64,000 bases of DNA. Source: Pseudobdellovibrionaceae bacterium (GTDB lineage: Bacteria; Bdellovibrionota; Bdellovibrionia; Bdellovibrionales; Bdellovibrionaceae). Location: contig CANFQX010000006.1 of NCBI GenBank assembly GCA_947449255.1, positions 62,001 through 126,000 of the forward strand, written 5' to 3'. The notes below the pieces were generated by a model, which was not told the DNA's origin, made no database searches, and was given only the letters and a program-made list of their open reading frames with translations. This document shows positions 44,040 through 53,513 of this stretch, one piece after another; the stretch's first letter is position 1; each line of letters opens with the position of its first letter. A program made the position numbers and the translations under genes.

Positions 44040-44194
44040 AGTTGTCTCATTTTCACTCAAGTTAATACCAACAGTCAAATTTTGGCCTATAAGTTCAATA
44101 AACTTGACTCGACCTCAGTCGAATTATTTTAACACTTGATCACCCAAACCTCATTTTAATGTGTCATAATGCCGATAGCGAAGGATGAGGTGCC

Positions 44195-45181
44195 ATGAAG
44201 AAGTCATCATCTTTCAAAAAGTTTGTGTCTCTATCCTTTGTAGTCCACGTTGTAGTCCTTGGAGGGCTCTTTCTTTTTGAAAAAAAAGACATTTTAAATT
44301 CAGAAAACAAAAGCGTAAGTATTGATTTGCTTATGAATGAGGCGCCATTAAAAATAGCTGTCGCGCCCAAGGACATCCAAAAGAATCCAAAATATCAACC
44401 AAAAAATCAAATTGTTGAACAGAGCGAGAACTCAGTGAACGAAAAAGAGCGCATCGATGCGCGCTATTTGAGTGCAAAAAATCAGAGCGTCACAAAAGAA
44501 ACTATTGCTGCAAACAAGGGACAATTTCAAAACTTGAAGGAAAGCACAAAAGTACAAATTAAAATTGGAGATGGGAAAGCTAAATCGCTCGGACCATCGC
44601 CGGCCAAAGAAATTCAACCCAAAATAACCAAATCAGAGCAGATAAATAAAAATCTATTCGAAGGATTTAACCCCACAGCTGCGCATGAGCAAAAAAAGCA
44701 AAATATATCAAATGGGGGAAGTGATGCCCCATTGGGTAAAGGACTAGGTCAAAGCGACCACGAAATGAACGTCGGTGCTGATGCAAGTCGAACAAATGAT
44801 TACCTCAAAGACGTTGATAACGGCCTAGAGACAATGCTCAACACCAGAGAATTTAAATATTATTCTTACTATAACAGGATTCGACGACAACTCACTCAAC
44901 ATTGGGAAAGCCGAGTGCGTGAAAAGCTCACTAAAATGTTTAGAGAAGGCCGAGCTCCTGCATCTTCTGGGCAAGACAGAATGACCAAGTTGATGATTCA
45001 CTTAGATACTAATGGCACACTAGTTAAGATTCAGGTTTTATTTGATTCTGGAGTTCGAGACCTAGATGATGCTGCTATTGATGCCTTTAGAGCTGCAGCA
45101 CCATTCCCAAACCCACCCAAGGGAATCATCGAGAACGATGGTACAGTAAAAATTAGATGGGATTTTGTGCTTGAGAGCTGA
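44195..45181 (+). CDS. TonB-like energy transducer
   Basis: 328 aa. N-terminal membrane anchor (~10-28, FVSLSFVVHVVVLGGLFLFE), a long Lys/Gln/Asn-rich linker, and a C-terminal TonB domain (~235-328: KLMIHLDTNGTLVKIQVLFD, ALDDAAIDAFRAAAPFP-like DDAAIDAFRAAAPFPNPP, IRWDFVLES). TonB spans the periplasm to open outer-membrane receptors using ExbB/ExbD energy; this copy is far from the TolQ/ExbD pair at 8.4-9.4 kb. GAGG lies 4 nt before the ATG. Divergent from the PP2C gene. Confidence 0.85.
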   Translation: MKKSSSFKKFVSLSFVVHVVVLGGLFLFEKKDILNSENKSVSIDLLMNEAPLKIAVAPKDIQKNPKYQPKNQIVEQSENSVNEKERIDARYLSAKNQSVTKETIAANKGQFQNLKESTKVQIKIGDGKAKSLGPSPAKEIQPKITKSEQINKNLFEGFNPTAAHEQKKQNISNGGSDAPLGKGLGQSDHEMNVGADASRTNDYLKDVDNGLETMLNTREFKYYSYYNRIRRQLTQHWESRVREKLTKMFREGRAPASSGQDRMTKLMIHLDTNGTLVKIQVLFDSGVRDLDDAAIDAFRAAAPFPNPPKGIIENDGTVKIRWDFVLES

Positions 45182-45203
45182 GTAGGTGAAGGAGAGCTTC
45201 GAC

Positions 45204-45235
45204 CTAAAGCCGTGGCTCAGCTTTAGCTTTTATTC
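45204..45235 (+). terminator. Terminator after the TonB-like gene
   Basis: The arms CTAAAGC / GCTTTAG (45204-45226), with a GGCTC-containing loop, are followed by CTTTTATTC. It lies 22 nt past the stop. The T-tract is interrupted, so termination may be partial. Confidence 0.6.
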
Positions 45236-45270
45236 TAAAAAGCCTTCTGCTGAACCACCAAAAACAATTT

Positions 45271-46329
45271 CTAGTCATGACTTCGATCATTGAGATGCTT
45301 TAAAATATCACCCGCAATCCGGTCCAGGGGAAGAATTTTTTCAATTCCACCAAGAGCCACTGCTGAACCAGGCATTCCATAAACAACACAAGTTTCTTCA
45401 TTCTGGGCTATAGTGTAAGATCCAGCTTTATTCATTTCCAAGATGCCTTCAGCACCATCTTTACCCATACCCGTCAAAACTACGCCAATCGCATTTTTAC
45501 CAACATGTTTCGCCACGGATTTCATTAGATAATCTGCTGCAGGGCGCACATTGTGCAATGTTGCCGCTTGATTCAAAGTCACATAATAAAAGGCACCGCT
45601 CCTTACAATTTCCATGTGATAATTTCCTGGAGCTAACAGGACTCGACCAGGGACAATTTGATCACCCTCTTGGGCTTCTTTGACTTCGAATGGAAAAAGA
45701 TTATTCAGCGCGCTAGAAAAGGATTTTGTAAACCCTGGGGGCATATGTTGCACAATAACCGTTCCAGGAATATTAGTAGGCATTCCGGCAAGAAAAACTT
45801 TGAGTGCCTCCGTACCACCTGTCGATGAAGCAATGGCAATCATTTGATGCGTAGTCTTTGCCATAGAAGTGGTATTTTTAGGAACATTTAGGCGCGTCGT
45901 GGGCATTTTTTTAAGGGGAATAAATCGAGCCTTAGCGACCTCTCGAATCTTATCAACCAGATTTTTAGATTGCTCTTCTAAAGAATGCGAAACGTCCAAA
46001 GACGGCTTCTCCATGATTTCAATTGCACCGGCTTCTAGCGCCCCAAAATAAGTCTCTGAGCCCGCCTTTGCTAAGCTCGAAAATATTATTGTCCTGGTTG
46101 GAAAATGCTCCATCACTTTAGTTAAAAAGCTGATTCCATCCATACGAGGCATCTCTACATCTAAAATCATGACATCTGGCTTGAGTTCCACTAATTTATC
46201 ACGCCCGATGTAGGGATCTGAAGCTGTCCCCACAACTTCAATATCTGTGGTGTTCGTGAATATTTTCTCTAAAAATCTTCTAATAACAGCAGAATCATCA
46301 ACGATCAGGACTCTTATTTTTTGCGCCAT
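45271..46329 (-). CDS. cheB: Chemotaxis protein-glutamate methylesterase CheB
   Basis: 352 aa. Receiver domain ~5-125 (LIVDDSAVIRRFL, MILDVEMPRMDGISFL). Methylesterase domain ~165-350 with the catalytic triad segments IASSTGGTEALKVFL (Ser), VQHMPPGFTKSF (His) and GVVLTGMGKDGAEG (Asp). Demethylates or deamidates chemoreceptors when phosphorylated by CheA, working against CheR. Last gene of cheA-cheR-cheB, 12 nt after cheR. Confidence 0.97.
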   Translation of the reverse strand: MAQKIRVLIVDDSAVIRRFLEKIFTNTTDIEVVGTASDPYIGRDKLVELKPDVMILDVEMPRMDGISFLTKVMEHFPTRTIIFSSLAKAGSETYFGALEAGAIEIMEKPSLDVSHSLEEQSKNLVDKIREVAKARFIPLKKMPTTRLNVPKNTTSMAKTTHQMIAIASSTGGTEALKVFLAGMPTNIPGTVIVQHMPPGFTKSFSSALNNLFPFEVKEAQEGDQIVPGRVLLAPGNYHMEIVRSGAFYYVTLNQAATLHNVRPAADYLMKSVAKHVGKNAIGVVLTGMGKDGAEGILEMNKAGSYTIAQNEETCVVYGMPGSAVALGGIEKILPLDRIAGDILKHLNDRSHD

Positions 46330-46341
46330 GGTGAAATCCTT

Positions 46342-47205
46342 TTATATTTTTTTAAAAACTGCAAGTGATAAAGGCATTAATCTTGGGTGCCTCATATTAC
46401 CTGATTCGGAATGTCCCAATATCAAATAACCGCCTACTTCAAGGGCTTTAGTCAAATTATCAACCACCTTGTTTTTGGTCTCATCATCAAAATAAATCAA
46501 AACGTTTCGACAGAAAATAACATGGAACTTCTGCTTAAATTCATATTGTTCATTCATCAAATTGAATGGAGCGAAAGTCAGCAACTTACTGACTTGTTTC
46601 TTAATTCTCCAGGAGTCCTCACCCTTTGTCCTTGTCTTATCAAAATACTTCTGTCGCATGAGAGGATCAAGACCTTCCATCTCGCGATTATTGTACTCAC
46701 CCGCTGCAGCTTTTTTCAAAACCTGCAAATCAATATCTGTTGCTAGCACACGCACCGGAGAAAAATGAGTCTCTCCATGGGCTTCAGAAATCGTTATTGC
46801 AATAGTGTAGGGCTCTTGCCCTGTGCTTGATGCCGCACACCATATTCTGAGATCTGTGCCAAATTTATTAGTTAAAATGGGAAGTGTCTTTGTAAGAAAT
46901 TCGAAGTGACTTTCTTCTCTATAGAAGGAAGTCATGTTTGTCGTCAATGCTGATGTGAACTCAGAAATTCTATCTGTGCCACCCACTTCAAGATAGTCCC
47001 AATACTCTTCGAATGAATTCAGGGAATGGGTACGCAATAGTTTGACGATCCTATTCTGAACCAAAGATTCATTTTTAGGCGTAAAAGGCAGGTGAACACC
47101 CGAAATTTGATACATTTTTTCAGCAAATTTCGTAAACATTTTTTCTGATATTTTTTTTCTTTCGACTTCCTCACCAAGTTGTTCTTTTTTTCTGGCTAAG
47201 CTCAT
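46342..47205 (-). CDS. cheR: Chemotaxis protein methyltransferase CheR
   Basis: 287 aa. Methylates receptor glutamates with S-adenosylmethionine. Family marks are TSFYREESHFEFL, RIWCAASSTGQEPYTIAI, RVLATDIDLQVLKKA and IFCRNVLIYFDDETK. The ATG at 47205 overlaps the cheA stop (ATGA), so translation is coupled. No C-terminal TPR extension. Confidence 0.97.
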   Translation of the reverse strand: MSLARKKEQLGEEVERKKISEKMFTKFAEKMYQISGVHLPFTPKNESLVQNRIVKLLRTHSLNSFEEYWDYLEVGGTDRISEFTSALTTNMTSFYREESHFEFLTKTLPILTNKFGTDLRIWCAASSTGQEPYTIAITISEAHGETHFSPVRVLATDIDLQVLKKAAAGEYNNREMEGLDPLMRQKYFDKTRTKGEDSWRIKKQVSKLLTFAPFNLMNEQYEFKQKFHVIFCRNVLIYFDDETKNKVVDNLTKALEVGGYLILGHSESGNMRHPRLMPLSLAVFKKI

Positions 47206-49409
47206 GCTGACATCTCCGAAACTTTCATCACGTGATTAATCAAAGCACTGGGATCCAAAATTAATACGGTTCGTCCATCACCTAAGATGGCCGCTCCAGA
47301 AACTTCAGGAATATAATGACCGGTCGAAATGGGCTTAACGACTACCTGTGCCTGTCCAAGGACATCATCAACTGGGAAGGCCATTTGTCCTACCATTGAC
47401 TCAATAATCACCAACATGGTCTCTTCTCGACGTTCGCTCAAAGAGCCATCTCGTCTCTTGTCTGAAGTCTGTCCCTCTAGATTAAGTGCCCAATTTATAG
47501 TTCCCAAAGTGGTTGAAACGTCGATAACGGGCAGTAAATGGCCCCTTATATTTGCGACTTTTCCAGCATTTGAAACATTTGTATAGTCCTTTGGAACCAC
47601 ACGAACAATTTCTCGAATGGAATGAATTGGCAGAATATACCTTGCTCCATCGAGCGCCACTATAATTCCATCAGTAATAGCTGTCGTTAATGGAATAGTT
47701 AATCGGAAAGTTGTCCCCAATCCAGCTTTTGATTGAATATTAATTTTCCCATTTATTTTGTCTAGATTTGATTTAACAACATCAAGACCAACCCCTCGAC
47801 CCGATAGATCTGAGATTTTGTCAGCTGTTGAAAATCCAGGTTGAAATATAAATTGAAAAACACTTTCATCGGCCAGGGAAGCTGGGTCAACACCATGAGG
47901 AACTAGTCCTCTTTCAATAGCTTTTCCCAGCACTCTTTCTCGATTGATTCCACCACCATCATCAATGATCTCAATGATAACGTTTCCACCACTTTGTTTT
48001 GCAGAGACTGTCACCTTAGATACGGCAGACTTTCCGCGTTGCTGACGAAGTGTCTTGTTTTCAATTCCATGATCCATAGAATTACGAACTAGATGGACAA
48101 GAGGATCCCCAAGCAATTCAAAAACTGTTCGTTCAACCTCTGTCTCCTCACCAATTAAATTGAGGTCCACTGGCTTTTCCAAAGTTATTGATAAGTCCCT
48201 TACGATCCTTTGAATCTTTACAAACATTGACTTTAAAGGGGTCATTCGAATGCTCAATGTCTTTTCGTAGAGCTCTCTCACCGCTTTGTCTAGCTGATCA
48301 ACAATGGCTTCTAATCTCAAATTTGAACCATTATGAACTGTTTCATCATGAACCAACTGATTTTTCAAAACAACCAACTCGCCAACCGCATCAAGCACTG
48401 AATCGACACGACCAGTATCAACTTTAATTACGCTGTGGGCACCTTTCAGTGGTGCCTTACCCGATGGTTTTCCATGGCCATCCGAATTGGAGCTGTCGCC
48501 TTTTTCTTTAGCAACGACTTTTAATGGAGCGACTGGAGTTGGTGCTGGTTTTGATGCTGTTACAACAGCAACCACAGGAGGACTTTCTGGCGAAGGCTCC
48601 GCAGATGCAACATGTGGAGCTATCACTGGAGGATTTGGTTTTGCGGACTGAGCAAATAAATCTTCAAGTGATCCATCAGTCATAAAAAGAGGAACAGGAC
48701 TTTCCTCTAATTTTGGCATTGGCAAGTCTACTGTTGTTGAAACTACAGGTGCTACTTTCGGCTGTTCTGACTGCTCATACTTTATCTGCTCTTCTTGAGG
48801 CATTTGGGAAAGCAATTCTGCCAGAAGCTCATAGTTTGTAAAGTCCTCTACCAATTCAGTGGGATCAGTGACTTTGTAATCCTTCTGATATTCTTTTGAA
48901 AATTCTGTAGCAATTTCTGCTGCAGGATCGAAGGACATCGAAAAAAAGTCATCCGATGTCGGCGCTGGCTTTACAGGTTCAACACCATGACCGTGAGATT
49001 TCTCCTGACCGGAAAGTGATTCGGTGAGCGCAATAAGTTCAGCGACTAAGGCTGAAGTATCCCATGGTCCATTTTCATTTCTTTGAAGTGCAGAAATACG
49101 ATTTTTAAGTTCGTCCCCTGAGGTTAACAAAAGAGATATGACATTGGCGTTCACCAGAGATGGCTGCGATCGCAATAAATCCAGCAAATCTTCCATAACA
49201 TGGGCGAACTTCGCTAGATCTAGCAAGCCAACTGCAGCAGCTCCTCCCTTGACGGAATGTGCTACCCTAAAAATATCAGTCAAATCCTTTGCAGGTTCTT
49301 CGCTGTTTTCTAGCTTCATCATGGATTCTTCATATTGTTCAAACATGAAAGAAGATTCATTTAAAAAATCAGATTGCAACTCTTCAAAGAAAGCACTATC
49401 TCCGCTCAT
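47202..49409 (-). CDS. cheA: Chemotaxis histidine kinase CheA
   Basis: 735 aa. Hpt domain at the N-terminus with phospho-accepting His in RVAHSVKGGAAAVGL (~48-62). A long Pro/Ala/Ser-rich linker (~170-320), where a P2 domain is not obvious, is followed by the dimerisation segment (VDSVLDAVGELVVLKNQLV), HATPase (VHLVRNSMDHGIENKTLR, GRGVGLDVVKSNLDKI), and a CheW-like P5 (ILPIHSIREIVRVVPKD). First gene of the cheA-R-B run, divergent from cheW. No cheY lies in the window. Confidence 0.96.
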   Translation of the reverse strand: MSGDSAFFEELQSDFLNESSFMFEQYEESMMKLENSEEPAKDLTDIFRVAHSVKGGAAAVGLLDLAKFAHVMEDLLDLLRSQPSLVNANVISLLLTSGDELKNRISALQRNENGPWDTSALVAELIALTESLSGQEKSHGHGVEPVKPAPTSDDFFSMSFDPAAEIATEFSKEYQKDYKVTDPTELVEDFTNYELLAELLSQMPQEEQIKYEQSEQPKVAPVVSTTVDLPMPKLEESPVPLFMTDGSLEDLFAQSAKPNPPVIAPHVASAEPSPESPPVVAVVTASKPAPTPVAPLKVVAKEKGDSSNSDGHGKPSGKAPLKGAHSVIKVDTGRVDSVLDAVGELVVLKNQLVHDETVHNGSNLRLEAIVDQLDKAVRELYEKTLSIRMTPLKSMFVKIQRIVRDLSITLEKPVDLNLIGEETEVERTVFELLGDPLVHLVRNSMDHGIENKTLRQQRGKSAVSKVTVSAKQSGGNVIIEIIDDGGGINRERVLGKAIERGLVPHGVDPASLADESVFQFIFQPGFSTADKISDLSGRGVGLDVVKSNLDKINGKINIQSKAGLGTTFRLTIPLTTAITDGIIVALDGARYILPIHSIREIVRVVPKDYTNVSNAGKVANIRGHLLPVIDVSTTLGTINWALNLEGQTSDKRRDGSLSERREETMLVIIESMVGQMAFPVDDVLGQAQVVVKPISTGHYIPEVSGAAILGDGRTVLILDPSALINHVMKVSEMSA

Positions 49410-49764
49410 CTACTGGCTCCAAAACTTCATGCTAATGCAAGTTAGTCAATTATGAACATTCTTATTCAATGGCACTATCGGAAATTGCGTTTAATTTCTA
49501 TTTACTTCCTAAGTCCAGAGTGAAGAACCCAAATTAAAATCTAGACATTTGGATAGTCAGAATAGGCGATTCATAAAAAATAAGATTTAGAGATAGATAC
49601 TGATAGCCATTTAGACCAGACATAGACTAACGGACTGAATTGAGCTCTAAATATCAAAATGAGACATAATATAATAAAATAAAAAAAAAATTTAAGTCTT
49701 TGCCTAAAATTTACGACAAGGGTAGTGATTGCATTCTTTTTACTTTGAAAGGCGAACAAATAAT
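49410..49764. promoter_or_regulatory. cheA/cheW divergent intergenic region, 355 nt
   Basis: An AT-rich stretch with a poly-A run near 49680-49690 and no plausible gene on either strand. It should hold the promoters of cheA and cheW. I could not pick a clear sigma-28 or sigma-70 element. Confidence 0.4.
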
Positions 49765-50265
49765 ATGAGCGAAGTTTTTACAAAAGCAAAACCGGGTCAA
49801 TATCTAACCTTCCAACTAATGGAAGAACAATATGGTGTCGCAATTGAGACGGTTAGGGAAATCAATCAGTTTGGGGACATCACTCCGGTACCAAGAACTC
49901 CTGAATATGTAAAGGGAGTCATGAACCTTCGTGGAAAAATAATTCCAGTTGTCAATCTTCGCATTAAATTTGGTATGGAAGCAAAAAACACCACACGTGA
50001 TACATGCATCATCGTGATCGACACTGAAATAGGTCAGGTTGGAATGATCGTGGATTCAGTCAAAGAGGTTGTAGATCTCCAAGAAGCGCAAATTGAACCA
50101 TCTCCAGTACTGGGAAACCAACAAGCGATGTCGTTTGTTCGTGGCATGGGTAAGGTTGAAAATTTGGTTGTCATCCTGGTTGATATTGTTTCTGCCTTTT
50201 CTGCAGATCAAATGGGCCAAATGGCTCAACATACTTCAGGGATTTCAACACCAGAAGCTGCTTAG
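49765..50265 (+). CDS. cheW: Chemotaxis coupling protein CheW
   Basis: 166 aa from ATG 49765 (MSEVFTKAKPGQYLTFQ); an upstream TTG frame is not supported. Typical segments are EQYGVAIETVREI, VPRTPEYVKGVMNLRGKIIP, VVNLRIKFGME, TCIIVIDTEIGQVGMIVDSV. Links receptors to CheA. Transcribed away from cheA and followed by a strong terminator. Confidence 0.96.
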   Translation: MSEVFTKAKPGQYLTFQLMEEQYGVAIETVREINQFGDITPVPRTPEYVKGVMNLRGKIIPVVNLRIKFGMEAKNTTRDTCIIVIDTEIGQVGMIVDSVKEVVDLQEAQIEPSPVLGNQQAMSFVRGMGKVENLVVILVDIVSAFSADQMGQMAQHTSGISTPEAA

Positions 50266-50300
50266 GTTTTTTAAGATATAATTCGCTATTATTAAGTAAT

Positions 50301-50342
50301 AAAAAAAAGGAGCGCTGAATCCAGCCGCTCCTTTTTTATTTT
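50301..50342. terminator. Bidirectional terminator between cheW and the transketolase gene
   Basis: GGAGCGCTG.AATC.CAG.C.CGCTCC (50309-50331) is flanked by an A-run and a T-run. It separates convergent cheW and the transketolase-like gene and should serve both. Confidence 0.88.
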
Positions 50343-50363
50343 AATCGAGTGAATTAATAAAAT

Positions 50364-52370
50364 TTAAATCGATGCCTTCACTATTGATGCAGAATCGATT
50401 CCGTGCTTTTTATATAGCTCCAAAGCTGTATAAGAACTTTGACCAAATTCACCTTGAACACCTAAAGCCTTTAATTTGAACTCTAGTCCTGCCTGTAAAA
50501 GCGCATGGGTAAGAATCTGACTAAATCCACCAATAATTTGATGGTCTTCAACTGTCACCAGACTTCCATGACTCTTGGATAAAGCCAATTTAAAGGTCTC
50601 TAAATCAATAAAATTTACGTTTGGACAATTCAATACTATGGCGCCGATGCCCTGTTGCTCTAGTTGCTTTGCCGCTTCTAAGGCCTGCAAAACCAGCGAG
50701 CCGGTTGTGGCGATGGTCACAACCTTAGCTCTGCCATTTGAGTTATCCAAAAGCACTTGTGCTTTCTTAAGTTCATAAGTGGCACCTGCAACATAATTTT
50801 TGGGAAAGTTTTCACGCCCCAAAAAGAAAACTGAACTATTTGGTACTTTACCTAACTTACGATCTTTCGCAAAATTTTCAAGAACTGCACTCATCAAAAC
50901 ATCAGCTTCTTCGCTGCATGAAAGCGAATATACATCCACATGAGGAATCGAAGAGACCATAGCCAGATAGCTCAAGGCTTGGTGAGAAGCCCCATCTGCA
51001 GCATCTTGAAAACCCGTGTGCGAAAATACGGCAATGATAGGAGCCTCAGACAATGCACCCATAATTAAGGGCAAAGCACCTTTCGTCACACCAAATTGTG
51101 CAAACGTATCCACTACCGGTATATAGCCTAATTTTGACAAGCCTGCTGCTACAGAGACCATATTGCTTTCAGCTATTCCTACATCGATAGAGTCCAGTGG
51201 AAATTCTTTTCTAAATCCCGCAACTCCTGTTGAACCAGGCAGATCAGATGTCACACTCAATAGCGGCAATCCAGCTTTTCTTGCTTTGATCATCGCCGAA
51301 GAAATGCCCATCTGTATTTTTTCACCTGTGTCTTTAATTCCATGAGCCTTAATATCTGCTTCCCAATTTAATAGCTCTGCTATCCATTGATTAAATTCAT
51401 GTGGGTAAGCCTCGCCGCTATATATTTCAGTTAAAAAAGCAGCCATTTCAGACGGCGATTTTAATGGAAATCCATGTCCGCCCGAAGAAGACTCTGCCGT
51501 TTTTTTGGTACCAATACCCTTAATGGTTTTGGCGTGGATGACGACAGGAACTTTTGGATTGGACTTAGCACTTTCAATGGCCTCGGTAATGGCATCATAA
51601 CACTTCTGTAGATTATTTCCTTCAGGGAGGGATATAACTTTCCATCCCAAAGTCTCAAGGGATTGAAATGTCGGTGCCATTGCAAATGACTCTTGATCTA
51701 TGCGACCGGAAAGTTTTGTATTGTTGTCGCTCACAATCAAAACATAAGGTCCCATTTTTCCATTTTTAGCAAATCCAGGAATTGCTGTAAGCGACTCCTT
51801 AGCTTCACCCTCCATGCAGGCGCCATCAGAAATAGCCGTGACCGTGATGCGATTTCTTCCTGACAAGGCTTCACCCATTGCCAGACCTTGAGTTTGTGGA
51901 AATGCCGATCCCAGTGGTCCATTTGAAAGGAAAACTCCCTCGGAAAAACAATGCACTTCGCCATGCCCCGTCAGTCCACTTTCGATGGAGCGAAATTTCT
52001 TAAGGCTTTCTATGGTCAAACCTGCCATTTTATAATTTGCCTTAAGAGCATATAGTCCATTTTCACAGTGACCAGCATCATTAACCACATGGAAAAGATC
52101 AAACCACTGTTTCTTTTCGCTCAGAGAAATATCAAAAATATAGCCATGCAAGGCAGACATCAACTCAGCAAAGGCAGCTGGGCCACCATAATGTGAAGCT
52201 GCACCGCCCAAGACTGCATTCATATCCATCAAAGATACGAGGGCGCGAGTCGAGCGAGGATCAACAACCGGAATAGTCCGACCGTCTTTGCTTTTTAAAA
52301 AGCTTTTGTATTGGGGTTCTTGTATTGGATTGCCTGCAAGTTTTGTTTTTATTTGTATAGGTTCTGTCAT
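50364..52370 (-). CDS. Transketolase family enzyme
   Basis: 668 aa, near transketolase length. The ThDP-binding segment reads SDGACMEGEAKESL followed by VLIVSDNN, the pyrimidine domain has SVTSDLPGSTGV, DVGIAESNMVSVAAGLSKLG and VDTFAQFGVTKGALP, and the C-terminal domain follows. The otherwise invariant GSLGQG loop reads GPLGSAFPQTQGLAMG, so the substrate pocket is divergent. Transketolase moves C2 units between sugar phosphates. I call the family with confidence, the exact reaction less so. Divergent from the adenosine deaminase gene. Confidence 0.85.
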   Translation of the reverse strand: MTEPIQIKTKLAGNPIQEPQYKSFLKSKDGRTIPVVDPRSTRALVSLMDMNAVLGGAASHYGGPAAFAELMSALHGYIFDISLSEKKQWFDLFHVVNDAGHCENGLYALKANYKMAGLTIESLKKFRSIESGLTGHGEVHCFSEGVFLSNGPLGSAFPQTQGLAMGEALSGRNRITVTAISDGACMEGEAKESLTAIPGFAKNGKMGPYVLIVSDNNTKLSGRIDQESFAMAPTFQSLETLGWKVISLPEGNNLQKCYDAITEAIESAKSNPKVPVVIHAKTIKGIGTKKTAESSSGGHGFPLKSPSEMAAFLTEIYSGEAYPHEFNQWIAELLNWEADIKAHGIKDTGEKIQMGISSAMIKARKAGLPLLSVTSDLPGSTGVAGFRKEFPLDSIDVGIAESNMVSVAAGLSKLGYIPVVDTFAQFGVTKGALPLIMGALSEAPIIAVFSHTGFQDAADGASHQALSYLAMVSSIPHVDVYSLSCSEEADVLMSAVLENFAKDRKLGKVPNSSVFFLGRENFPKNYVAGATYELKKAQVLLDNSNGRAKVVTIATTGSLVLQALEAAKQLEQQGIGAIVLNCPNVNFIDLETFKLALSKSHGSLVTVEDHQIIGGFSQILTHALLQAGLEFKLKALGVQGEFGQSSYTALELYKKHGIDSASIVKASI

Positions 52371-52439
52371 AGTTTTATGTTTTACTTCTCAAAAACAAGA
52401 ACTTCAAATGCAAAAAAACAAATGCGATCGAAAAAAATC

Positions 52440-53468
52440 ATGAATAAAAAAAATCTGTTTTCTCATAATATTCGCTCTCTTCCAAAAGTTGACCTCCATC
52501 GGCACCTTGACTGCTCGGTGCGTTGGAGCACATTGGTCGAGCTTGCCCCCCAATTTGGGATCAGCCTACCCAATACGGCAGGCTGTCAATTTGATGAATT
52601 TCTTATTTTAGAACCCATGAAAGACTTAGCCTCAGTCTTAAAGAAGTTCACAAATGCTCAAAAAGTATTGGCGAGCGAAGAAATCTTAACTCGTATTGCC
52701 TTTGAAGCCTGCGAAGATGCTTATAATGATGGAGTCCGTGTATTGGAACTTCGCTACGCCCCAACATTTATTGCTGATGGTCATCCTCAACTTGATTTTA
52801 ATAAAATACACAACTCACTTCAACGCGGAATCTCAATGGCAAAATCTAAATTTCCAATGGCGATTGGAATGATTTGCATTGTTCAGCGCACAAAATCTTA
52901 TGAAATTGCAAAAAAGGTCATAGAGTTTGCAGTGAATCAAAATGGAGGCTTCATTGCCGTAGATTTGGCTGACAATGAAGAAGGATTTGATCCCAAAATT
53001 TTTGCCCCCCTGTTTCAATTTGCGAAAAAAGAAGGTCTTCACATTACTATTCACTCAGGAGAATCACCATGCGATCTTGCCGCTCAATGGGTGAAGGATT
53101 CCATAGATTTTCTCGGAGCTGAACGAATAGGGCATGGAATTCAAGTTGTTCGAAATATGGATGTTCTAAATTATGTACAGGAAAAAAAGATTCCATTGGA
53201 AGTCTGTCCCATCAGTAACTTTTTGACTCAATCTTTTCCAACTTATGAAAGTCATCCAATTCGATCTTTAATGAACTTGGGACTTCAAGTGACTATTAAT
53301 TGCGATGATCCAGGTGTTTTTGGCACGACTCTAAGTGATGATTATGAAGTCCTTCATCGTGTTCATGGTTTTGATTCTGAGGACTTTAGAAGTTGCAATC
53401 AAGTCGCCTTTAATGCGAGCTTTATTTCTGATTCCGAGAAACAAATATTTAGAGATAACTTTTTCTAA
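52440..53468 (+). CDS. add: Adenosine deaminase
   Basis: About 342 aa from ATG 52440; ATG 52422 is in frame and neither has a clear Shine-Dalgarno. Zinc motif LPKVDLHRHLDCSVRW near residues 14-29, then ITIHSGE, AERIGHGIQVV (catalytic His region), LEVCPISNFLTQ and NCDDPGVFGTTLSDDY. Converts adenosine to inosine for purine salvage, fitting an organism that takes up nucleosides. Some family members deaminate adenine instead. Confidence 0.9.
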   Translation: MNKKNLFSHNIRSLPKVDLHRHLDCSVRWSTLVELAPQFGISLPNTAGCQFDEFLILEPMKDLASVLKKFTNAQKVLASEEILTRIAFEACEDAYNDGVRVLELRYAPTFIADGHPQLDFNKIHNSLQRGISMAKSKFPMAIGMICIVQRTKSYEIAKKVIEFAVNQNGGFIAVDLADNEEGFDPKIFAPLFQFAKKEGLHITIHSGESPCDLAAQWVKDSIDFLGAERIGHGIQVVRNMDVLNYVQEKKIPLEVCPISNFLTQSFPTYESHPIRSLMNLGLQVTINCDDPGVFGTTLSDDYEVLHRVHGFDSEDFRSCNQVAFNASFISDSEKQIFRDNFF

Positions 53469-53513
53469 TCGAAATTTAGTTACTGCAAAAAATATAGGAC
53501 TTTAATACCTAGA

